Assembly (NCBI GenBank): GCA_018830365.1 | Contig: JAHJSK010000003.1 | Span: 1 to 10,571 of the forward strand | Direction of reading: 5' to 3' | Length of the DNA stretch: 10,571 nt | DNA from: Patescibacteria group bacterium | GTDB lineage: Bacteria; Patescibacteriota; Minisyncoccia; Minisyncoccales; CG1-02-41-26 | Part shown: positions 5,265-10,571 of the stretch, one piece after another | Position numbering within the stretch: position 1 is the stretch's first letter | Layout: every line of letters starts with the position of its first letter | The notes under the pieces: generated by a model | The model's database searches: none | Seen by the model: the letters and a program-made list of their open reading frames with translations, nothing else | Told to the model about the DNA's origin: nothing | Position numbers and translations under genes: made by a program

Positions 5265-6603
5265 TTTTAAATTTTTTTCTTAAAAAAGAAGGCGTTTCCC
5301 AATCCGAATCTTTTTCCCATCCTTTTTCTTCGTCTTCTTGTTTTATTTTTTTTACTTCCAAAGCGGAACGGCGAATCTTAATTTTTTTCCTTTCTACTGG
5401 AATTGATAATTGTCCGGACATAGGTATTTTCTGCTGAATTGACTTGATTTTAATGTTGCAACCTTGCGAGTCCTCTTGTTTAATAACAAATTTTTTTTCT
5501 TCTTTTTTTAATGCTTCATTATTAACGCTCTTTATTGCATTTGGCATTTTTTGTTTTTTTGCGATTTCTCTCACAATTTTTTGCGCGACTTCTTTCACGA
5601 CTTCCTTTTTCGCCTCTTGTTTCTCAAAAAAATTTTCATTAGTTCCCAAAAAAGTTATTTTTATTTTTTTATCATATCTTGGAAACTGAGAAATGCCAAA
5701 AATAATTTTTGCGTTAGGATTTAATTCGGAAATTTGTTCTCCTATTTTTTCCACTTCTTTTAATGTCAAATCAGAACCAGCGCTGATATTAAACAATATT
5801 TTTTTAATTTTTGAAGGAAGCCCGAAAAAATGATTTTCAAAAAGTTCCTTTAATGCTTCTTCTGTTCTGTTTGGTCCTTGCGCCAAAGCGCGACCAAAAA
5901 AAACCTTTTGCCCTTTTCCTTTTAAAATAGTTTGCAAATCGGCAAAATCAATATTAATAATTCCTGTTTGAGACACCATTTCTAATAAATCCTGAAAATA
6001 ATCAATCAATGCCTGATTCATTAATGCTAAAGATTTTTTTAAAGGAACTTTTTTTTCGCTATATTTTAAAATTTCCTCGTTGCACAAAACAATCATTCCT
6101 GATAAATTTTCTTTTAAATTATTCAAAGCGCTTTGAGCCATTTGGGCTTTTTTTTCACCTTCAAAATTAAAAGGCAAAACAAAAATTCCCAGACCTAATT
6201 TTTTTTCATCATTTAAAATTTTGGTAAAAACTGGCAAGGCGCCGGAACCAATGCCACCCCCCAAACAACTTATTAAAATTATTAAATCAGTGTTCTGAAA
6301 AATTTTTTTAATTTTTTCTTTTGCCGCTAACGCCGCTTTTTCTCCGATTTCCAAATTCATTCCCGTTCCCCAACCCTTAGTTATTTCCTGACCAAATTCA
6401 AAAATTTTAACTCCTGAAGGCAATCTTTGAAAACTCCTCTGGTCAGTGTCGGCAACCAAAAAATCAAGGCCTTTTATATTCTTAGCCATTTCTGAAACAA
6501 TAGAATTTCCGCCACCACCAATGCCGATTACTTTTATTTTAATTCGACGAGATGTAAGAATAATTTTTTTGGTTTCCAGTTGTTTTGTGGATTTTTTAAA
6601 CAT
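5257..6603 (-). CDS. ftsZ: Cell division protein FtsZ, divergent
   Basis: A 448-residue tubulin-family GTPase that forms the division ring. It carries KVIGIGGGGN (24-33) for the nucleotide, VADTD (50-54), GWGTGMNLEIG (77-87), the tubulin signature as LGGGIGSGA (114-122), and the T7 synergy loop NIDFAD (217-222) with both catalytic aspartates. Residues 322-430 are a Lys/Glu-rich disordered linker, and the tail TPSFLRKK (437-444) corresponds to the conserved C-terminal peptide (IPAFLRRQ-like) that binds FtsA and other membrane anchors. The oddity is I118 where the signature has Thr (GGGTGTG); that Thr contacts the GTP phosphates. Keeping the T7 aspartates and the tail argues for a working FtsZ rather than a decayed paralogue. 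It overlaps the downstream GalU-like gene by 8 bp and is preceded by a large imperfect inverted repeat. Start is the ATG at 6601-6603. Confidence 0.92.
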   Translation of the reverse strand: MFKKSTKQLETKKIILTSRRIKIKVIGIGGGGNSIVSEMAKNIKGLDFLVADTDQRSFQRLPSGVKIFEFGQEITKGWGTGMNLEIGEKAALAAKEKIKKIFQNTDLIILISCLGGGIGSGALPVFTKILNDEKKLGLGIFVLPFNFEGEKKAQMAQSALNNLKENLSGMIVLCNEEILKYSEKKVPLKKSLALMNQALIDYFQDLLEMVSQTGIINIDFADLQTILKGKGQKVFFGRALAQGPNRTEEALKELFENHFFGLPSKIKKILFNISAGSDLTLKEVEKIGEQISELNPNAKIIFGISQFPRYDKKIKITFLGTNENFFEKQEAKKEVVKEVAQKIVREIAKKQKMPNAIKSVNNEALKKEEKKFVIKQEDSQGCNIKIKSIQQKIPMSGQLSIPVERKKIKIRRSALEVKKIKQEDEEKGWEKDSDWETPSFLRKKFKNE

Positions 6604-6613
6604 TTAATAATTT

Positions 6614-6727
6614 CTAATTCACCTAATTTCTAATTCACCTAATAAAAACTAAAATGTCCAATGTTTAAATTTTTAATTATTAGACATTTGGCATTTTATT
6701 AGGACTTAGGTGAATTAGGTGAATTAA
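6614..6727. repeat. Imperfect ~45-bp inverted repeat upstream of ftsZ
   Basis: The left arm, about 6614-6657, contains TAATTCACCTAATTTC twice in tandem. The right arm, about 6683-6727, contains TTAGGTGAA and AGGTGAATT words. Matching blocks are TAATTCACCTAA, CCTAATAAAA and AAATGTC with their complements, separated by short mismatched stretches, around a loop of about 25 bases. It fills most of the gap between the O-antigen ligase stop and ftsZ. If transcribed it would place a long hairpin about 10 bases before the ftsZ start; it could equally be a processed or terminating structure for the upstream gene. Confidence 0.8.
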
Positions 6728-6730
6728 AAT

Positions 6731-6759
6731 TTTATAGTGAATTAAAAATTGCAGTTAAA
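6731..6759 (-). promoter_or_regulatory. Possible promoter for the ftsZ / GalU-like pair
   Basis: On the minus strand TTTAAC (6754-6759) and TATAAA (6731-6736) are 17 bp apart. Transcription would start near 6724 and include the whole inverted repeat at 6614-6727 in a ~120-nt leader. The -35 match is weak (three of six) and the DNA is very A/T-rich. Confidence 0.25.
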
Positions 6760-6773
6760 GGTTTAAAATTTTT

Positions 6774-6801
6774 TCTGTTATCTGTTATCTGTTATCTGTT
6801 T
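6774..6801. repeat. Heptamer tandem array over the O-antigen ligase stop codon
   Basis: TCTGTTA occurs at 6774-6780, 6781-6787 and 6788-6794, then TCTGTTT at 6795-6801. The minus-strand copies encode the C-terminal QITDNR and the TAA stop at 6778-6780. The placement is the same as that of the AACTTTC array at the enolase stop, but the word is unrelated. Confidence 0.9.
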
Positions 6802-9069
6802 TATTTTCCCTATTATATCTTTATTCCCCGGATTAAGCTCCAAGACCTTTTCAAATTCTTTTAAAGCGTTTTCTTTTTCTCCTTTTTTCTCGTAAAGCAA
6901 AGCCAAAGCATAATGAGAATTAGAATGGTTAGGAAATAAAATAATAGCGTTTTGAAATTGCGTAAAAGCTTTTTCGTCTTCTCCTTGATTGTAATAAAGC
7001 CGTCCTAATTGAAACCGCGCTTCAGCCGAATAAGGATTTTTACCAACCAATTCTTCTATGCGCTTAATTGCTGAATCTTTTTTGTCCTGCTTTTCTTCCA
7101 ATAAAGCAAGCCGCATTATGGCTTCAGGATAATCGCTTTTCAATTTTAGCGCTTTTTCAAACAATATTTTTGCTTCCTCTTCCTTGTTTTCTTGTATTTT
7201 TAACTTGCCAAGCTCTGTCAGTAAAATAGGATTTTTAGGTTCGCATTTCAAAGCATTTTCAAAACTTTTTATCCCCCATTCTAAAGCTCCTTGCGACAAT
7301 CCCTGAATTTGGCTATAAATAACTCCCGATGTCTCATGAAAAGCAACCCTATTAGGAGCGATTTTTATCGCTTGCTGACTGCTTTTAATTGCCGCGTCAA
7401 TTCGCTTTATTATTAATTGATTGTCTTGTGGATTTTTGTTGAATTCCTTAATTGCTTCTCCCAAATATGCCTGGCTTAGACCTGTTTGGTATTGCGGTTC
7501 GTAATTATTAAACCCTATTGCTTGCTCTAATTTGTTTAAATTCTCTGTTGTTGGTTTTTGCAGATATTCTTTATAATAAACATCAGCTAAATAATATTTT
7601 GCCATCATAAAATAGAAAAAAATCGCGGCAATTAAAATAAGATAGAACAGAGTAGTAAAAACCAACTTTACTTCTGGAAAATCTTTAAAATCAAAAACAT
7701 ATTCTTGTTGTTGCGCCTTCCAACTTAAAACATTTAAAATCAAAAAAAACCAAAACAAAAAAGCCAGGGTTGTATTTTGATAATAAACAAATTGACTTAA
7801 TAAGCACGCTGTAAAACCCATTAACAAAGGAAATTGAAAATTAATTGCGCGCAAACAATTTCCTTGCGCAGATGTTTGCGATTTTTTAATTCGCGTTTCT
7901 AAAACAACGACAGAAAACAATAAAAACATTATGATTAAAACTAGATAACTTAAAATTCCCAGCACGCCAGTGGTCCCAGCTATTTCCGCAAAATGATTTC
8001 CTGATTTGTTAAATCTTGTTTGCCAAAAAGAAGTGTTTAAAAAACTTTCCGGTTTAAACTTGTTAAACAAATAACTAAAAGTCCCGCTCCCTGAACCAAA
8101 AATCGCATTTTCCTTTAATCCATTCCATGTAATAAGCCAGCTTGTTTTTTGAGAGAGAATATTCTCTTTTGGTAGATTATTTAATTCTGGAATTTTCTGA
8201 AAAAAATCTTTAAAAGGATTGAAAAAAAGACAGGACAAAGAAATGAGAGAAAAAATAACAATTAAATTTAAACGGCCAATATGTTCCCGAAAAATTCTTT
8301 TCCAAAAAGCAAAGCTCAAAAATAAGAACAAAGAAAAACACAGAACAAACCATGCGGGCCAAAAATCAATTAAAACGATGAGGGGGAAAATAATAAAAAG
8401 CAAAAAATAAAGCCAGATATTTCTTTTTTTTGCAAAAGCCAAATGACTAATTAAAAAAACAAAAACTATTGTTAAAAACATTGCCAAACCTTCAAATGAT
8501 TGGCTCGTGAGATTGAAAAATTTATTTGGCCAAATTTTTAATAAAAAAAAATATGTGGACAAAATCACTAATGCAAAGGAACATAAAAAAACTTTTATTA
8601 AGGATGAAATTGACAGCAGTGGAACAAATAATGAATTGCGAATAATACTTTTTAAATCCTTATTTTCTAATCCCTGTTTATCTTTAATCTCTTGCTCCTG
8701 ATCCTTGTCTTCAATGTTATTGCTAACTAAAAAATAAAAACCTATAAAGCACAAAATGCCAATAAGGTTTGCCCAAACACTGCCATAAAATCCGAAAATG
8801 CTTGCAATCCTGTCTTTAGAAAAAATAACTGTTAAAAAAGTCGCTATTAAAAAAAGAAAAATAAATAAATCCAAAGGAGTTCTTTTAAAATAAATCTTGT
8901 TTTCTTTAAAAATCATTTTTGCAAACCAAACCAAAAGTCCGAAGGAAACCAAAAAAACCAATAAATAATTCTTATTAAATTCAAATCCTTCAACAGAAAA
9001 AGGCAACCAAAAAAGAGGCAAAAGAAAAACCAAAACATAGATTATAATTGTTAAAATTTTTTGAAACAT
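6778..9069 (-). CDS. O-antigen ligase-like membrane protein with C-terminal TPR domain
   Basis: A 763-residue polytopic membrane protein. About 10-12 hydrophobic segments lie between residues 5 and 490. A charged loop at 117-146 separates two of them, and a Wzy_C-type (PF04932) region follows: GSGSGTF at 325-331 and GNHFAEIAGTTGVLGILSY at about 357-375, with H359 in the position of the conserved loop His. Family members transfer or polymerise glycans from undecaprenyl-diphosphate carriers on the outer face of the membrane. Residues about 500-763 are soluble tetratricopeptide repeats; the clearest are 601-634, 635-668, 684-716 and 717-750, with the pattern A-x3-F-x2-A-L and P at unit ends. The TPR part is probably a protein-docking module. 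The fusion is one I associate with Patescibacteria. Which glycan is handled, or whether it acts as a protein O-glycosylating ligase, is not visible. Start at ATG 9067-9069; a hairpin-rich spacer separates it from the S23 gene. Confidence 0.88.
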   Translation of the reverse strand: MFQKILTIIIYVLVFLLPLFWLPFSVEGFEFNKNYLLVFLVSFGLLVWFAKMIFKENKIYFKRTPLDLFIFLFLIATFLTVIFSKDRIASIFGFYGSVWANLIGILCFIGFYFLVSNNIEDKDQEQEIKDKQGLENKDLKSIIRNSLFVPLLSISSLIKVFLCSFALVILSTYFFLLKIWPNKFFNLTSQSFEGLAMFLTIVFVFLISHLAFAKKRNIWLYFLLFIIFPLIVLIDFWPAWFVLCFSLFLFLSFAFWKRIFREHIGRLNLIVIFSLISLSCLFFNPFKDFFQKIPELNNLPKENILSQKTSWLITWNGLKENAIFGSGSGTFSYLFNKFKPESFLNTSFWQTRFNKSGNHFAEIAGTTGVLGILSYLVLIIMFLLFSVVVLETRIKKSQTSAQGNCLRAINFQFPLLMGFTACLLSQFVYYQNTTLAFLFWFFLILNVLSWKAQQQEYVFDFKDFPEVKLVFTTLFYLILIAAIFFYFMMAKYYLADVYYKEYLQKPTTENLNKLEQAIGFNNYEPQYQTGLSQAYLGEAIKEFNKNPQDNQLIIKRIDAAIKSSQQAIKIAPNRVAFHETSGVIYSQIQGLSQGALEWGIKSFENALKCEPKNPILLTELGKLKIQENKEEEAKILFEKALKLKSDYPEAIMRLALLEEKQDKKDSAIKRIEELVGKNPYSAEARFQLGRLYYNQGEDEKAFTQFQNAIILFPNHSNSHYALALLYEKKGEKENALKEFEKVLELNPGNKDIIGKIKQITDNR

Positions 9070-9089
9070 ATTTTATTAATTGACATATC

Positions 9090-9137
9090 GACATATCTAA
9101 ATGTCGAAATATTGATATATCGAGATGTAGATATGTC
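9090..9137. repeat. Imperfect hairpin downstream of the S23 gene
   Basis: Arms 9090-9112 (GACATATCTAAATGTCGAAA...) and 9115-9137 pair with three mismatches over 23 bp and a 2-base spacer. GACATATC also occurs directly before it (9082-9089). The 3' end of the S23 gene lies 6 bp away. It shares the word ATGTCGAAAT with the hairpin on the other side of that gene (9101-9110 and 9694-9703). Confidence 0.8.
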
Positions 9138-9143
9138 TAAATA

Positions 9144-9659
9144 TCATTTAATTGGTTCTAATCCCCGTCTTTCTGCTTCTTCTTTTTTCATCACACCCTC
9201 TCTGGTAAATACCGACCCTTGCTCTTTTATCTCTTCCAATATAGCGCTGTTCCAATTTTCCTTTTCAACCGGCTTATATTGTAATCCCTTCCATGCGCCT
9301 GCTTTTACTTTTTCAATAAAACTTTGAATGAGTTTTTGCGTCTCTTCTGCTAATTGATAAGCTTTTTGAAATTCTAAATTTTCAATATAATTCAAATCTC
9401 GGGCAACATATAAATGACTTTGAACTTCGCCAGCAGAGGCCTTGGCAATGTAGAAATAATTAATAAGTTCAATTTTTGTTCCTCTTGTAAATCCTTCTGC
9501 CTGATTTGCCATTGAAGAAACTACCGCTCTTTGAATTTGACTTTTTAAACCTAAATCTTTTTTAAATTCAATTTTTTGAGTTAAGGCATAAATATATTTT
9601 ACCAAAATTCTGGCTTTCTGCCAAGCGATAAGATCTTCAAACTTTTTTATAGTAGCCAT
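9144..9659 (-). CDS. Four-helix-bundle protein, S23 / 23S rRNA-intervening-sequence family
   Basis: A 171-residue protein. Residues 1-120 match the S23 four-helix-bundle family (PF05635/TIGR02436): KKFEDLIAWQKA at 5-16, YIYALTQKIEF at 22-32, QIQRAVVSSMANQAEGFTRG at 41-60, a helix through FYIAKASAGEVQSHLYVARDL (about 69-89), and NYI at 90-92. Founding members are encoded in intervening sequences of 23S rRNA genes, and the Avd protein of diversity-generating retroelements has the same fold. The molecular function is unknown, with nucleic-acid binding often proposed. Residues about 121-171 extend past the usual ~120-residue length and are polar, Glu/Lys/Arg-rich (REGVMKKEEAERRG). No rRNA sequence or reverse transcriptase is in the window. 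The gene is closely bracketed by two hairpins with shared words, suggesting it moves or moved as a cassette. Confidence 0.88.
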   Translation of the reverse strand: MATIKKFEDLIAWQKARILVKYIYALTQKIEFKKDLGLKSQIQRAVVSSMANQAEGFTRGTKIELINYFYIAKASAGEVQSHLYVARDLNYIENLEFQKAYQLAEETQKLIQSFIEKVKAGAWKGLQYKPVEKENWNSAILEEIKEQGSVFTREGVMKKEEAERRGLEPIK

Positions 9660-9674
9660 ATATTTGAAAATATT

Positions 9675-9706
9675 GAAATTTCGACATTTCGATATGTCGA
9701 AATTTC
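9675..9706. repeat. Perfect 13-bp hairpin between the surface-protein and S23 genes
   Basis: GAAATTTCGACAT (9675-9687) is the exact reverse complement of 9694-9706, with a 6-base loop TTCGAT. The hairpin starts two bases after the stop codon of the surface-protein gene (minus strand) and ends 15 bases before the S23 ATG. No U-run follows on the minus strand, so an intrinsic terminator is doubtful; mRNA 3'-end protection or an element end is possible. Confidence 0.85.
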
Positions 9707-9708
9707 AT

Positions 9709-10571
9709 TTACTGCTGTGGCGCTGGTTGTGTTTCTATCTGCGGCTGTGGTTCCTGCACTGGCTCGGGAGTTGGTTCGGGCGTTGCTTCGGGAGTTGGTG
9801 GAGTTGGTTCAGGCGTTGCTTCGGGAGTTGGTGGAGTTGGTTCAGGCGTTGCTTCGGGAGTTGGTGGAGTTGGTACTACCTCGGGAGTTGGTTCGGGCGT
9901 TGGTTCTGGCGCTGGCTCGGGTGTTGGTTCAGGCGCTGGCTCTGGCACTTCGGGAGGCGTTGTTGTTGCTTCGGGAGTTGAAGTTGTTGTAGTGGACGCT
10001 GGCAATGTTTCAGATGTTGAAGAAGTTGAGGAAGTTGAGGAAGTTGAGGAAGTTGAGGAAGTTGAGGAAGTTGAGGATGTTGAGGATGTTGAGGATGTTG
10101 AGGAAGTTGAGGAAGTTGAGGAAGTTGAGGAAGTTGAAGCAACAGGTTGAGATTGCTCGCTGTTTATTATAATTTGGTCATTAGAATTTATTTGAAAATC
10201 GGGATTTGGAATTTGGGATTCATTATTCTCCTCGCATTCATTTTCAGTATTTTTTACCTTTTTCCATTCTCCATTTTCCAGCCAAATGCAGTATTTCTCG
10301 CCCGTTGCTTTGTCAATCATTATCAATTTTTCTATCTCCGCTTTTTGGACAGTTATTTTCTCGGCAAATATCTCTTTCACTTTGGCAATTCCGTTTTCAA
10401 TGAAAAATCCAAGTTTATTTAACGCGCCTTTAATTGCCAAAGTAAATCGGTCCAAAATTGTTGGCTGGCTAGTGGTGGCCGTAGCGGCCGAGCTAGTCGC
10501 GTCGGTGTCAGCGAGCATACCTTGCTCGTCAAGAGAGCCAAGGTTCCAATGAGGATTTACAAAAACCATAA
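9709..10571 (-). CDS. Ser/Thr- and Pro/Glu-rich surface protein, C-terminal part (cut by edge)
   Basis: The frame is open from the right edge to a TAA at 9709-9711. A Met lies at 10567-10569, but no signal peptide follows it and the sequence there (NPHWNLGSLDEQGML) looks internal, so I treat this as the end of a longer protein. Counting from that Met, residues 38-83 hold two amphipathic helical segments (LDRFTLAIKGALNKLGFF..., then AEKITVQKAEIEKL). DKATGEKYCIWLENGEWKKV at 86-105 is a pattern I recall at the ends of large surface or pilus-associated proteins of Patescibacteria. Residues 145-183 are 13 tandem Ser-Thr-Ser units, followed by a Pro/Glu/Thr/Ala tail (about 195-286) with PEP and PTP motifs. 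The tail is surely disordered and may span the cell wall or carry O-glycans. The single Cys pair (C94, C112) could form a disulfide. Function otherwise unknown. Confidence 0.75.
   Translation of the reverse strand, partial: MVFVNPHWNLGSLDEQGMLADTDATSSAATATTSQPTILDRFTLAIKGALNKLGFFIENGIAKVKEIFAEKITVQKAEIEKLIMIDKATGEKYCIWLENGEWKKVKNTENECEENNESQIPNPDFQINSNDQIIINSEQSQPVASTSSTSSTSSTSSTSSTSSTSSTSSTSSTSSTSSTSSTSSTSETLPASTTTTSTPEATTTPPEVPEPAPEPTPEPAPEPTPEPTPEVVPTPPTPEATPEPTPPTPEATPEPTPPTPEATPEPTPEPVQEPQPQIETQPAPQQ
9779..9877. repeat. 33-bp tandem repeats encoding Pro/Thr/Glu units
   Basis: Three head-to-tail copies (9779-9811, 9812-9844, 9845-9877), the last diverging at its end, encode an 11-residue unit TPPTPEATPEP on the minus strand. 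Flanking 18-bp-scale PEPTPEP variants extend the low-complexity tail on both sides. Unit length is a multiple of three, so copy-number change alters only tail length. Confidence 0.9.
10016..10141. repeat. 9-bp microsatellite-like array, 14 units, encoding Ser-Thr-Ser
   Basis: GTTGAGGAA (minus strand TCAACTTCC, Ser-Thr-Ser) is repeated with few changes from 10016; the edge units are GTTGAAGAA and GTTGAAGCA. Three consecutive copies (10070-10096) carry the same silent A-to-T change, GTTGAGGAT, which shows that the change was itself copied during expansion. Confidence 0.93.

Noticed and set aside
9664..9992. Plus-strand open frames with Trp/Phe/Arg-rich or Leu/Val/Glu-rich repeats
   Set aside because: They are antisense readings of the Pro/Glu/Thr repeat region; their composition follows entirely from the complementary repeats, and no start context or domain is seen.
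9876..10142. Minus-strand frame rich in Leu-Pro-Gln repeats
   Set aside because: It is a shifted reading of the same 9-bp array; the Ser-Thr-Ser frame continues with non-repeat protein sequence on both sides and is the real one.

Overview
The window looks like part of a Candidate Phyla Radiation (Patescibacteria, Parcubacteria-like) genome. The evidence is a low-GC sequence, strongly Lys/Ile/Phe/Asn-rich proteins, genes with little or no visible Shine-Dalgarno sequence, an O-antigen-ligase/TPR fusion, a surface protein whose tail has the TGE-Y-C-W-ENGEW pattern I associate with these bacteria, and a four-helix-bundle S23 protein gene. TGA ends several genes here (enolase, FtsZ, the S23 protein), so the code is the ordinary bacterial one and not the Gracilibacteria/Absconditabacteria variant. 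The lineage call is inference from gene content; no rRNA is present.

All ten genes lie on the minus strand, so transcription runs from the right edge to the left. In that order they are: the 3' part of a Ser/Thr- and Pro/Glu-rich surface protein (9709-10571, cut by the edge); an S23-type four-helix-bundle protein (9144-9659) bracketed by two related hairpins; a 763-residue membrane O-antigen ligase-like protein with C-terminal TPRs (6778-9069); a divergent FtsZ (5257-6603) overlapping by 8 bp a GalU-like protein whose active-site motifs have decayed (4260-5264); an AhpF/TrxB-type flavin disulfide reductase (3167-4102); enolase (1693-3075) carrying an in-frame insertion of three 37-bp GC-rich repeats; a membrane-anchored CPHC thioredoxin-like protein (725-1537); a small CPYC glutaredoxin (246-485); and, overlapping it by 8 bp, the N-terminal part of a HEPN-domain protein (1-253).

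The genes suggest three functional groups: cell envelope and surface (surface protein, O-antigen ligase), division (FtsZ plus the GalU-like partner), and thiol redox (flavin reductase, membrane thioredoxin, glutaredoxin) interrupted by the glycolytic enzyme enolase. The reductase has an NADH-type rather than NADPH-type second nucleotide-binding site and lacks the N-terminal redoxin domains of AhpF, so the nearby free-standing glutaredoxin is a natural candidate partner.

The most unusual aspect is repeat content. Most non-overlapping gene junctions hold small, junction-specific repeats: heptamer tandem arrays, 10-11 bp arrays, 20-bp direct repeats or inverted repeats up to about 45 bp per arm. 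Two stop codons lie inside heptamer arrays. Two repeats also lie inside coding sequence without breaking it: the 3 x 37 bp insertion in enolase and a 17-bp perfect inverted repeat in the GalU-like gene. No gene-free stretch exceeds 300 bases. I see no tRNA, rRNA, CRISPR array, transposase or integrase.
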